A DNA stretch of 64,000 nt from Sphingomonas sp. UV9 (GTDB lineage Bacteria > Pseudomonadota > Alphaproteobacteria > Sphingomonadales > Sphingomonadaceae), in NCBI RefSeq assembly GCF_004101245.1, contig NZ_SCIN01000002.1:372001-436000 (forward strand), written 5' to 3'. Below the pieces are notes generated by a model. It was not told the DNA's origin. It did no database searches and worked only from the letters and a program-made list of their open reading frames with translations. The position numbers and the translations under genes were made by a program. This document shows, in pieces, positions 22,220-30,908 of the stretch (positions are counted from its first letter, which is position 1; every line of letters starts with the position of its first letter).

Positions 22220-22672
22220 TCAACGGCACTTCACCTTGCCGCGGTCGACCGACCGGCCGAGCAGTGCACCACCACCGGCACCCGCCAGCGTGCCGAGCGT
22301 CCCGCCGCCGATCAAGTTCGCCAGCACACCGCCGCCAAGTGCACCGATCACCAGACCGGTCGTCCCGTCATTGCGCTTGCAATAGGCGCGGCCATCCTTG
22401 CCACGATAGATGCGGTCGTTGCGGCTCAGACGACGCTCGCGATAATTGCCGTTCTGGTAGCTGCGCGAAGGATCCCAGTTGCGATCGTTGTCGCCGCGCC
22501 AGTTACGGTCGGCGCGCTGGTCGCCACGGCGGTTGTCCCGGCGGTCATCGCGGTCACGACGATCGTCCTGTGCACGACGATAGTCGTTGTTCTGCGCGGC
22601 TGCCGGCGTCGAAATCATGGCCGGGGCCGCGACGGCGACCGACATCAGTGCAGCGATGAGATGCTTCTTCAT
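22220..22672 (-). CDS. Secreted glycine-zipper 2TM protein (paralog 1)
   Basis: 150 residues. A signal peptide ends around PAAAQN. Residues ~28-75 are an Arg/Asp-rich low-complexity stretch (RRAQDDRRDRDDRRDNRR). NDRIYRGKDGRAYCKRNDG leads into a glycine zipper (GLVIGALGGGVLANLIGGG) and a second zipper ending SVDRGKVKCR. Such proteins (Rick_17kDa/2TM family) insert in or coat the envelope; two cysteines, one in YCKR and one in the last three residues, could pair. AGGAG lies nine bases before the ATG. Homologous proteins are at 58610-59209 and 59841-60146. Confidence 0.85.
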   Translation of the reverse strand: MKKHLIAALMSVAVAAPAMISTPAAAQNNDYRRAQDDRRDRDDRRDNRRGDQRADRNWRGDNDRNWDPSRSYQNGNYRERRLSRNDRIYRGKDGRAYCKRNDGTTGLVIGALGGGVLANLIGGGTLGTLAGAGGGALLGRSVDRGKVKCR

Positions 22673-22750
22673 AGGTAAGGACTCCTGATCTATGGAAGTC
22701 CAACCCGTACCGACCCTGAAAAGTTCAAACCGCGGATTTAGACTGTCAGG

Positions 22751-23713
22751 TCAGACAGTCTTGGCATCGGCCATCGAACAATCATGGTCACTACCCGTCT
22801 CGACCTGCAACGTTGCATGGCCGATCCCGAACGTGTCGTGGAGCATCGTCCTGGCATCGCTCAGGAACTGATTGCCGGGATGGCCGCCCGGCATGATCAG
22901 ATGCGCGGTCAGCACCGGTTCGGTGGTGCTCATCGGCCAAATGTGGAGATCGTGGATCTCTGTGACACCGGGTAGGCCACATAGCGCCGCGTCGACATCG
23001 TCGAACGCGATCCCGCGCGGGACGGCGGACAGCGACATCTCGATGGTCTCGCGCAGCAGGCCCCAGGTCTGCCAGAAGATCAGGATCGCAATGACGATGC
23101 TGACCGCGGGATCGATCCAGGTGAGCCCCGTGCGCCAGATCACGAGGCCGGCGATCACGACCCCCGCCGACACGATCGCGTCCGCCGCCATGTGCAGATA
23201 CGCGCCGCGGATATTGACGTCGCCCTTGCGTCCGCGCGCGAACATCCAGGCGGTGACGGCGTTGACGGCGATACCGATGCCGGCGACCATCGAGACGGTG
23301 AGGCCGGCGGTCGGGGCCGGGTCCGAGAAGCGCTGCGACGCCTCGAGCACGATCGCACCGAGCGCGACCATCAGCAGCAGCGCGTTGGTCAGCGCGGCGA
23401 GGATCGTCGAGCCCTTCAGCCCGTAGGTGAAGCGCTTGGTCGGTGCGGTCCGCGCGAGCATCGTCCCGCCCCAGGCGACGACAAGGCCGAGCACGTCGGA
23501 CAGATTATGCCCGGCATCGGCGAGCAGTGCGACCGAATCGATCCGCAAGCCCACGATCGCCTCGACCGCGACGAAGACGATGTTGAGGCCGATCCCGATC
23601 GCAAATGCGCGGTCGAACGAGGCCGGGGCGTGGCTGTGCCCGCCATGCCCATGTCCGCCGTGGCTGTGCGAATGACCGTGCGCGTGGTCATGTCCGTGAT
23701 GATGTCCGCCCAA
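22751..23713 (-). CDS. Cation diffusion facilitator, ZitB/CzcD-type zinc exporter
   Basis: 320 residues. The first 30 are His-rich (16 or so histidines, GGHHHGHDHAHGHSHSH), a cytoplasmic metal-collecting tail. Six transmembrane helices follow; the transport site has H69 and D73 (DAGHNLSD) in helix 2 and H/D in AYLHMAADA of helix 5, the Zn-type signature. The C-terminal ~90 residues form the ferredoxin-like dimer domain (EIHDLHIWPMSTTEPVLTAHL). It exports Zn2+ and perhaps Co2+ or Cd2+ in exchange for protons. Single gene, ~190 bases after mutS is not its operon: it points the same way but a repeat lies between. Confidence 0.92.
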   Translation of the reverse strand: MGGHHHGHDHAHGHSHSHGGHGHGGHSHAPASFDRAFAIGIGLNIVFVAVEAIVGLRIDSVALLADAGHNLSDVLGLVVAWGGTMLARTAPTKRFTYGLKGSTILAALTNALLLMVALGAIVLEASQRFSDPAPTAGLTVSMVAGIGIAVNAVTAWMFARGRKGDVNIRGAYLHMAADAIVSAGVVIAGLVIWRTGLTWIDPAVSIVIAILIFWQTWGLLRETIEMSLSAVPRGIAFDDVDAALCGLPGVTEIHDLHIWPMSTTEPVLTAHLIMPGGHPGNQFLSDARTMLHDTFGIGHATLQVETGSDHDCSMADAKTV

Positions 23714-23802
23714 CGCTCGGCACTCCGTCGATTTCGTTGCCGCCTAGCATCGACGTATCGTGTGATACTAGGACCCGGGCAATTGAACTTTGTTCTATCT
23801 TT

Positions 23803-23897
23803 TCCGTCACCCCGGCGGAGGCCGGGGCCCACGGTCCCGCAAACTCAACTCTCGGATGTGCGGAACAGTGGATGCCGGAACGAGCCCGGCATGACGA
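23803..23897. repeat. Palindromic intergenic repeat, chimeric B/C type
   Basis: The left end (CGTCACCCCGGCGGAGGCCG) is that of family B, but the right end (GTGGATGCCGGAACGAGCCC then GGCATGACG) is that of family C at 50630-50727. The two halves are therefore from different families, joined in the mutS-CDF spacer. Confidence 0.65.
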
Positions 23898-23906
23898 GGG
23901 GCGGCG

Positions 23907-26510
23907 TCACCCCTCGTTCGCGAGCGCCTTCAACCGGTACAGCGCATCCAGCGCATCGCGCGGGCTCATCGCGTCGATATCCAGTGTCGCCAGATCCTGG
24001 CGCAACACGTCGCACGCAACCTCTTCGACTTGCGCGGCGGCCGCGAACAGCGGCAGGTCGTCCAACCCCGCCGCCAAGCCGCCGGTCTTCGCGCGCCCCG
24101 CCTCGAGCTTGGCCAGCACCGCCTTCGCGCGCGCCACCGTCGCCGGCGACATCCCTGCGAGCCGCGCGACCGCGAGCCCGTAGCTGCGATCCGCCGGCCC
24201 GTCGGCGAGTTCGTGGAGCAGCACCAGCTCGCCCTTCCACTCGCGCGCGCGGACGTGATGCAGCGACAGCGCCTCGCAGCGTTCGGCGAGGCGGGTCAGC
24301 TCGTGATAATGCGTCGCGAACAGACACCTGCACCGGTTGTCCTCATGGATCGCCTCGACCACCGCCCACGCGATCGCGAGCCCGTCATAGGTCGAGGTGC
24401 CGCGCCCGACCTCGTCGAGGATCACGAAGCTGCGGGGCGTCGCCTGTGCGAGGATCGCCGCGGTCTCGACCATCTCGACCATGAAGGTCGATCGGCCGCG
24501 CGCGAGATTGTCCGACGCGCCGACGCGGCTGAACAGCCGGTCGACGAGGCCGAGCGTCGCCTTGGTCGCGGGCACGTAGGAGCCCGCTTGTGCCAGCACC
24601 GCGATCAGCGCGTTCTGGCGCAGGAAGGTCGATTTACCACCCATGTTCGGGCCGGTGACGAGCCACAGCCGCGAGCTTTCCGACAGGTTGCAGTCGTTCG
24701 CGACGAACCGGTCGCCCGATTTCGCGACCGCGGCCTCGACCACCGGGTGGCGCCCGCCCTCGATCTCGAAACAGGCGTGATCGACCAGCGACGGCCGTGC
24801 CCACCCGCCTTCGGCCGCGCGCTCGGCCAGCCCCGCCGCCACGTCGAGCCGCGCGAGCGCATCCGCGGTCGCCGCAATCGCCTCGCGTCCGGCCAAGGCC
24901 TGCGCGGTCAGGTCCTCCAGATGCGCCGATTCCGCCGCCAGCGCATGCGCGCCGGACTGCGAGACCTTCGCCGCGACCTCGTGCAGCGCGGGGGTATTGA
25001 ACCGCACGACACCGGCCAGCGTCTGGCGGTGCGTGAAGCCGCTATCGGGCTTCATCAACGGGTCGGCGGCGCGTGCGGGCACCTCGACATGATAGCCGAG
25101 CACGCCGTTATGGCGGATCTTCAGTGCGGTGACGCCGGTCGTGGTGCGGAACTCGGCCTCCAGCGCGGCGATCGCGCGCCGTCCGCCTGCGCCGGCATCG
25201 CGCAAATCGTCGAGCGCCGCGTCATAGCCCGCCGCGATGTACCCGCCATCGGACGCCTCGATCGGCGGCGACGGCACCAGCGCGCGCTTGAGCAGGTCAA
25301 TCAGCGCGCCGTGCCCGCGCAGCCGTGGTGCGATGTCGCGGAGCAGCACCGGCGGATCGATGATCGCATCCATGCGCTCGCCAAGGCTCCACGCGCCGTC
25401 CAACCCGTCGCGTAGCTGCCCCAGATCGCGGGGGCCACCACGCCCCGCCGCCAGCCGCCCGAGCGCGCGGCCGATGTCGGGCAGCGCGCGCAACGTCGAC
25501 CGCAACCGCTCGCGTGCCGCCTGGTCGTCGTGGAACAGCCGGACGAGATCGAGCCGCGCGTCGATCGCGGCCTTGTCCATCAGCGGCGCGCCGAGATCCG
25601 CGCCGAGCAGTCGCGCGCCGGCCCCCGTGACGGTCCGGTCGACTGCGTCGAGCAGGCTGCCCTTGCGCTGGCCGCCGGTGGTGCAGGTGAGCTCAAGGCT
25701 CTCGCGCGTCGCCGCGTCGATCGCCATCGTCTCCGCCGCGCGCCCGATCCGCGGCGGGCGCAGGAAGGGCATCGTGCCCTTGGCGTTATGCTCCAGATAC
25801 GCGACGAGCCCGCCCGCCGCCGCCAGCCCCGCGCGGCCGAACTGCCCGAACCCGTCGAGCGTCGCGACGCCATACAGCCGCTTCAGCCGCGCCTCGCCCG
25901 CGCCGCTATCGAAATCGCCCTTGGGCCGCAGCGTCGTCGCCGCCTCCTCGAAAGCGCTGGTCTCCGACGCGACAATCTCGGCGGCACCCAGCCGCGCGAG
26001 TTCCGCATCGACCGCGTCGCCCGCAACCTCAACGATCTCGAACCGGCCGGTCGATACGTCCGCCGCGGCAATAGCGACCGACCCGCCAGCCTCGCCGATC
26101 GCCACGCACCAATTGTCCGACCGCGCGTCGAGCAACGCTTCCTCGGTCAGCGTCCCCGCCGTCACCACGCGGACGATCGCGCGCGCGACGAGCGCCTTGG
26201 ATCCGCCGCGCGCCTTGGCCTCGGCGGGGCTCTCGACCTGCTCGGCGATCGCGACGCGGTGGCCGGCCTTGATCAGGCGCTGCAGATACACCGTCGCGGC
26301 ATGCACCGGCACGCCGCACATCGGGATCGGCTTGCCCTCATGCTCGCCGCGCGCGGTCAGCGCGATATCGAGCACCCCCGCCGCGATCCGCGCATCGTCC
26401 ATGAACAATTCGAAGAAATCGCCCATGCGGTAAAACAACAGGCAGTCGTCCGCCTCCGCCTTCAGGCCGAGATACTGCGTCATCATGGGGGTAGGGGCGG
26501 GATTGGCCAT
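23907..26510 (-). CDS. mutS: DNA mismatch repair ATPase MutS
   Basis: 867 residues, full length. The mismatch-binding motif GDFFELF places F32 and E34 at the positions of E. coli F36 and E38. Domains in order: mismatch binding (1-~115), connector, core levers and clamp (~260-560) and ATPase with Walker A GPNMGGKSTFLRQ, signature region SRVGASDNLARGRSTFMVEM and Walker B VILDEVGRGTSTYDG. A helix-turn-helix dimer tail ends the protein. It recognises mispairs and recruits MutL. It is divergent from maeB with a ~206-base spacer holding a family D repeat. Confidence 0.97.
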   Translation of the reverse strand: MANPAPTPMMTQYLGLKAEADDCLLFYRMGDFFELFMDDARIAAGVLDIALTARGEHEGKPIPMCGVPVHAATVYLQRLIKAGHRVAIAEQVESPAEAKARGGSKALVARAIVRVVTAGTLTEEALLDARSDNWCVAIGEAGGSVAIAAADVSTGRFEIVEVAGDAVDAELARLGAAEIVASETSAFEEAATTLRPKGDFDSGAGEARLKRLYGVATLDGFGQFGRAGLAAAGGLVAYLEHNAKGTMPFLRPPRIGRAAETMAIDAATRESLELTCTTGGQRKGSLLDAVDRTVTGAGARLLGADLGAPLMDKAAIDARLDLVRLFHDDQAARERLRSTLRALPDIGRALGRLAAGRGGPRDLGQLRDGLDGAWSLGERMDAIIDPPVLLRDIAPRLRGHGALIDLLKRALVPSPPIEASDGGYIAAGYDAALDDLRDAGAGGRRAIAALEAEFRTTTGVTALKIRHNGVLGYHVEVPARAADPLMKPDSGFTHRQTLAGVVRFNTPALHEVAAKVSQSGAHALAAESAHLEDLTAQALAGREAIAATADALARLDVAAGLAERAAEGGWARPSLVDHACFEIEGGRHPVVEAAVAKSGDRFVANDCNLSESSRLWLVTGPNMGGKSTFLRQNALIAVLAQAGSYVPATKATLGLVDRLFSRVGASDNLARGRSTFMVEMVETAAILAQATPRSFVILDEVGRGTSTYDGLAIAWAVVEAIHEDNRCRCLFATHYHELTRLAERCEALSLHHVRAREWKGELVLLHELADGPADRSYGLAVARLAGMSPATVARAKAVLAKLEAGRAKTGGLAAGLDDLPLFAAAAQVEEVACDVLRQDLATLDIDAMSPRDALDALYRLKALANEG

Positions 26511-26552
26511 CGGCGCGATCTAGCGGGAGTTTGCGGGTTCGTCATCCGAAGG

Positions 26553-26633
26553 TGTTCTCCTGCGAACGCAGGAGCCCAGAATCAAGCAACGCCATCGTTC
26601 GTAACCCTGGGCTCCTGCGTTCGCAGGAGAACG
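26553..26633. repeat. Palindromic intergenic repeat, family D
   Basis: TTCTCCTGCGAACGCAGGAG and its inverse CTCCTGCGTTCGCAGGAGAA flank ~35 bases. Each arm is itself palindromic. Another copy starts at 63979 and runs off the window. It sits between the divergent mutS and maeB genes, so any promoter for either gene must lie around it. Confidence 0.85.
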
Positions 26634-26716
26634 ATGCCAGCTTGGACGAAGCGTCCGGGGTGACGAATGGAAATCCCCTGCGTAAGGATAGCGGCCAAAG
26701 AGAGAGGTCCCCGCCC

Positions 26717-28972
26717 ATGTCCGACGAAACGCTCCAATTCTCCGAACGCGAAGCGCTCCTCTTCCATTCGGAAGGCCGGCCGGGGAAGATCGAGATCATC
26801 GCGTCGAAGCCGATGGCGACGCAGCGCGACCTGGCGCTCGCCTATTCGCCCGGCGTCGCGGTGCCGGTGCAGGCGATCTACGACGATCCGGCGACCGTCT
26901 ATGATTACACCGCCAAGGGAAACCTCGTCGCGGTGATCTCGAACGGCACCGCGATTCTCGGCATGGGCAATCTCGGCCCGCTCGCGTCGAAGCCGGTGAT
27001 GGAAGGCAAGGCGGTCCTCTTCAAGCGCTTCGCCGACGTCGACGCGATCGACATCGAGCTGAAGACCGAGGACGTGAACCGCTTCATCGACGCGGTCGAG
27101 CTGATGGAGCCGACCTTCGGCGGCATCAATCTCGAGGACATCAAGGCGCCCGAATGCTTCATCATCGAGCAGGCGTTGCGCGAACGGATGAACATCCCGG
27201 TCTTCCATGACGACCAGCACGGCACCGCGATCATCACTGCCGCGGGGCTGATCAACGCGTGCCTGCTGACGGGCCGCAAGCTTTCCGAGGTGAAGATCGT
27301 CGTCAACGGCGCCGGCGCGGCGGCGATCGCCTGCACCGAGCTCGTCAAGGCGATGGGCGTGCGCGGCGACAACGTCATCCTGTGCGACCGCAAGGGCGTG
27401 ATCTACCAGGGCCGCGAGGGCGTCGACCAGTGGAAGTCCGCGCACGCCGCGATCACCGAGACACGCACGCTGACCGAGGCGCTGGTCGGCGCCGACGTGT
27501 TCCTCGGCCTGTCGGCGGCGGGCTCGCTGACGCCCGAGATGGTCAAGGACATGGCGCCCGCGCCGATCATCTTCGCGATGGCCAATCCCGAGCCGGAGAT
27601 CCGCCCCGAACTGGCGATGGCCGCGCGCCCCGACGCGATCGTCGCGACCGGCCGCTCGGATTATCCGAACCAGGTCAACAACGTGCTCGGCTTCCCGTTC
27701 ATCTTCCGCGGTGCGCTCGACGTGCGCGCGACGGGGATCAACGACGCGATGAAGATCGCCGCCGCCAACGCGATCGCTGAACTCGCGCGCGAACGCGTCC
27801 CCGAGGAGGTCGCCGCGGCGTACGGCGTCAGCCACAGCTTCGGCCCGACCTACATCATCCCCGCGCCGTTCGATCCCCGCCTGATGGAGGTCGTCCCCGT
27901 CGCGGTCGCCAAGGCGGCGATGGCCTCGGGCGTCGCGACCAAGCCGATCCTCGACATCGAGGCGTATCGTCATTCCTTGCGCGCGCGCCTCAACCCGACC
28001 ACCTCGGTGCTGTCGATGGCGTATGAGGGTGCGCGTGCGCATCCCAAGCGCGTGATCTTCGCCGAGGGCGAGGAAGAGGTCGTGCTGCGCGCGGCGATCG
28101 CGTTCAAGGAAGGCGGCTATGGCACGCCCGTGCTGGTCGGTCGCGACGACGTGCCCGATCGGTTGCGCGCTTTGGGCGTGACCGATCCCGAGAGCTTCGA
28201 GCTGCACAACAGCCGCGTCTCGCCGCTGGTCCCCAAGATGGTCGACTTCCTCTACGAGCGGCTTCAGCGGCGCGGCTATCTGCGCCGCGATTGCGAGCGG
28301 ATGGTCAACCAGGACCGCAACATCTTCGGCGCGTTGCTGCTGCAGCTCGGCGAGGGCGATGCGATGATCACCGGCATCACGCGGACCTATGGCGAGACGA
28401 TGCGCCAGATCCGTCGCGTGATCGATCCGCTCGCGGGCAAGACGCCGTTCGGCATCCACCTGCTCGTCGGCCAGAGCCACACGGTGTTCATCGCCGACAC
28501 GACGGTCAACGAGCGCCCGACCGCCGAGCAGCTCGCCGACTTCGCCGAACAGACCGCGGCGGTCGCGCGGCGGATGGGGCATGAGCCGCGCGTGGCGTTC
28601 CTCAGCTATTCGAATTTCGGCAATCCCAAGGGCGAATGGCTCGACAATATCCGCGATGCGGTGACGGTGCTCGACGGGCGACAGGTCGGGTTCGAATATG
28701 AAGGCGAGATGGCGCCGGACGTGGCGCTCAACCCGAAGCAGCTGGCGAACTATCCGTTCGCGCGGCTGTCGGGGCCGGCGAACGTGCTGATCATGCCGGG
28801 GCTCCAGTCCGCGCATATCTCGGCGAAACTGCTGCGCGAACTCGGTGGCGACTCGGTGATCGGCCCGATGCTGATCGGCATGGAAAAGCCGGTGCAGGTC
28901 GCGCCGATGACGAGCACCGCGAGCGAGCTCGTGACGTTGGCGGTTCTCGCAGCCGGCGGTATCGCTCGGTAA
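26717..28972 (+). CDS. maeB: NADP-dependent malic enzyme with phosphotransacetylase-like domain
   Basis: 751 residues. The malic N-domain is at ~18-150 (SPGVAVPVQAI, NGTAILGMGNLGPLASKPVMEGK), the NAD(P) domain at ~162-400 (VFHDDQHGTAI, VVNGAGAAAIACTEL) and a C-terminal phosphotransacetylase-like domain at ~425-751, which is regulatory rather than catalytic in characterised MaeB. It converts malate to pyruvate and CO2 with NADPH. ATG 26717 starts the conserved MSDETLQFSEREAL. Single gene, followed by a family F repeat. Confidence 0.95.
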   Translation: MSDETLQFSEREALLFHSEGRPGKIEIIASKPMATQRDLALAYSPGVAVPVQAIYDDPATVYDYTAKGNLVAVISNGTAILGMGNLGPLASKPVMEGKAVLFKRFADVDAIDIELKTEDVNRFIDAVELMEPTFGGINLEDIKAPECFIIEQALRERMNIPVFHDDQHGTAIITAAGLINACLLTGRKLSEVKIVVNGAGAAAIACTELVKAMGVRGDNVILCDRKGVIYQGREGVDQWKSAHAAITETRTLTEALVGADVFLGLSAAGSLTPEMVKDMAPAPIIFAMANPEPEIRPELAMAARPDAIVATGRSDYPNQVNNVLGFPFIFRGALDVRATGINDAMKIAAANAIAELARERVPEEVAAAYGVSHSFGPTYIIPAPFDPRLMEVVPVAVAKAAMASGVATKPILDIEAYRHSLRARLNPTTSVLSMAYEGARAHPKRVIFAEGEEEVVLRAAIAFKEGGYGTPVLVGRDDVPDRLRALGVTDPESFELHNSRVSPLVPKMVDFLYERLQRRGYLRRDCERMVNQDRNIFGALLLQLGEGDAMITGITRTYGETMRQIRRVIDPLAGKTPFGIHLLVGQSHTVFIADTTVNERPTAEQLADFAEQTAAVARRMGHEPRVAFLSYSNFGNPKGEWLDNIRDAVTVLDGRQVGFEYEGEMAPDVALNPKQLANYPFARLSGPANVLIMPGLQSAHISAKLLRELGGDSVIGPMLIGMEKPVQVAPMTSTASELVTLAVLAAGGIAR

Positions 28973-28973
28973 A

Positions 28974-29125
28974 TCTCCCTCGCCCCTATGGGGAGAGGGA
29001 AGGGGCCCGCGGCGCTTGCCGTGGGAAGGGAGAGGGGCATGAGGCTAGGGACGCTCGCCCCAACCGCCCCTCTCCCTTCCGGCGCAAGCACTCCTCCCTT
29101 CCTCTCCCCGTAGGGGCGAGGGAAT
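28974..29125. repeat. Palindromic intergenic repeat, family F
   Basis: AATCTCCCTCGCCCCTATGG at the left is inverted at the right (CCCGTAGGGGCGAGGGAATT); inside it CGGCGCTTGCC and further GGGAGAGG/CCTCTCCC arms make nested hairpins. It fills the spacer between convergent maeB and the SDR gene. Confidence 0.85.
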
Positions 29126-29132
29126 TAGCGGC

Positions 29133-29921
29133 TCAGGCGTCGATCGACGTTCCCAGCGAAGCGTGCACCAGCCCGCCATCGACCGTGATCGTCTCGCCTA
29201 TCACATAATCCCCGGCACGACTGGCCAGGTAGATCGCGGCGCCGGCCATGTCCTCGTCCACACCGACGCGCTTCGCCGGGATACCTTCCGCGACCGCGTC
29301 GCCGTGATCGCGCGCGGCCTTGTTCATGTCGCTCGCGAACGCGCCGGGTGCGATCGACGTCACGTTGATCGAATCCGTCACCAGCCGCGCCGCCATCCGT
29401 TTCGTCAGGTAGATCAGCGCCGATTTCGACGCGTGATAGCTGTAGGTCTCCCACGGATTGAGCCGCTGGCCGTCGATCGAAGTGATGTTGATGACCTTGG
29501 CGGGCTTCCCGCGCGACCCCGACGCCTTCAGCACGGTATGGAGCGCCTGCGTCAGGAAGAACGGCGACTTGACGTTCAGGTCCATGACCTTGTCCCAGCC
29601 GATCTCGGAAAACTCCTCGAACGGCACGCCCCACGCCGCGCCCGCATTGTTCACGAGGATATCGAGCTTGTCCTCATGCTCGGCGAACTGCGCCGCCAGC
29701 GCCTTGCACCCTGCCACCGTCGAGACGTCCTGCGGCAGCGCGATGCAGTTCGGCCCCAGTTCCGCCGCGGTCTCTTCGCAGGCGGCGGCCTTGCGCGACG
29801 AGATATAGACCTTGGCCCCCTGCGCGATGAAGCCGGCCGCGATCATCTTGCCGATCCCGCGGCTGCCGCCGGTGATCAGTGCGACGCGGCCGTCGAGCCG
29901 GAACAGGTTGGTCGTATCCAT
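29133..29921 (-). CDS. Short-chain dehydrogenase/reductase (SDR)
   Basis: 262 residues. TGGSRGIGKM near residue 17 is the NAD(P)-binding TGx3GxG, NNAGAA the stabilising motif, and SYHASK the catalytic Tyr-x3-Lys with upstream Ser in NITSIDGQ. VDGG near the C-terminus completes a classical SDR. The closest known families reduce 3-oxoacyl or sterol/retinoid-like carbonyls (rhlG-like), but the substrate is not shown. ATG 29921 is preceded by GGAGG at good spacing; an in-frame start 54 bases further left would lack this. Divergent from a second SDR and a transporter. Confidence 0.9.
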   Translation of the reverse strand: MDTTNLFRLDGRVALITGGSRGIGKMIAAGFIAQGAKVYISSRKAAACEETAAELGPNCIALPQDVSTVAGCKALAAQFAEHEDKLDILVNNAGAAWGVPFEEFSEIGWDKVMDLNVKSPFFLTQALHTVLKASGSRGKPAKVINITSIDGQRLNPWETYSYHASKSALIYLTKRMAARLVTDSINVTSIAPGAFASDMNKAARDHGDAVAEGIPAKRVGVDEDMAGAAIYLASRAGDYVIGETITVDGGLVHASLGTSIDA

Positions 29922-30068
29922 CACGCATCCTCCAATGTTTGGCTGCTTGGTATCCTCGCCCACCGTCCGCCGCAAACCCGTTTTTCGAACGAGCCATCAT
30001 TGACGAGTGCAAAGCCCGTACTATGCTTGCAAAAAGTCGGGCTCGCAAAAAAGAGCAGGAGAGTGGGT

Positions 30069-30908
30069 GTGAGGTTTTCAGGCAAGCGTGCCGTCGTGAC
30101 CGGCGGCGCGTCCGGCATCGGCCGGGCGACCGCGCTCCGACTCGCCGACGAAGGCGCCACCGTCCTGATCGGCGACATCGACGAGGCCGGCGGCCACGCT
30201 ATCGCTGACGCATCCTGTGGCCGCATCATTTTCCAGCGCACCGACGTGCTCCAGGCCAGCGATATCGAGGCGTTGATGCAGACCGCCGACGATGCAGGCG
30301 GGCTCGACATCCTGTTCAACAATGCCGGCGCCGGCGGCTCGCGTGACCCGATCGGCGAGATTTCCCCAGAGGACTGGGACCGTACCCAGGCGCTCCTCCT
30401 CCGATCGGTAGCGCTCGGCATCCGCTACGCAGCGCCGCTGATGGCCCGAAATCAAGGGGGGCGCGGCGGCGGCGCGATCGTCAACACCTCGTCGGTGTCC
30501 GCGCTCGGCACCGGCTACGCACCGACCGCCTATTCCACGGCCAAGGCTGGCGTCCTCCACCTCACCAAGCAGGCGGCCGCCGATCTCGCGCAGCACAGGA
30601 TCCGTGTGAACGCCGTCGTCCCAGGGTTCATCGTTACCAACATCTTCACGCGGGCGCTCGAACTAGACGAGGACAAGACCAGCAAGGCCGACGCGATGAT
30701 CGCGCATATCGCCGCAGACGCGCAGCCGATCCGCCGCCCCGGCACCGGCGAGGATATCGCCGCCGCGGTCGCGTTCCTTGCCAGCGACGATGCGAGCTTC
30801 ATCACCGGCACGCATATCCTGGTCGACGGCGGCATGACGATCGGCACGCGCCCGAGTTGGGACCCGGCGCAACCCTCGCTGTTCGCAATTCTCGATAAAC
30901 TGAAATGA
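30069..30908 (+). CDS. Short-chain dehydrogenase/reductase (SDR)
   Basis: 279 residues. TGGASGIG at ~10-17, NNAGAGG near 85, SSVSALG and YSTAK catalytic Tyr/Lys near 155, and ILVDGGMTIG near the end identify a classical SDR. The start is GTG 30069, with AGGAG seven bases upstream; a GTG at 30063 is also in frame. It is followed by a sugar-type transporter whose ATG overlaps its stop by four bases, suggesting that the enzyme acts on the transported compound. The acceptor is unknown. The 147-base divergent spacer with the other SDR must hold both promoters; no operator was recognised. Confidence 0.88.
   Translation: MRFSGKRAVVTGGASGIGRATALRLADEGATVLIGDIDEAGGHAIADASCGRIIFQRTDVLQASDIEALMQTADDAGGLDILFNNAGAGGSRDPIGEISPEDWDRTQALLLRSVALGIRYAAPLMARNQGGRGGGAIVNTSSVSALGTGYAPTAYSTAKAGVLHLTKQAAADLAQHRIRVNAVVPGFIVTNIFTRALELDEDKTSKADAMIAHIAADAQPIRRPGTGEDIAAAVAFLASDDASFITGTHILVDGGMTIGTRPSWDPAQPSLFAILDKLK

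Noticed and set aside
26582..28816. A long open frame opposite maeB (over 700 codons)
   Set aside because: It is the antisense shadow of maeB, a product of high G+C; its translation is low complexity and matches no family.
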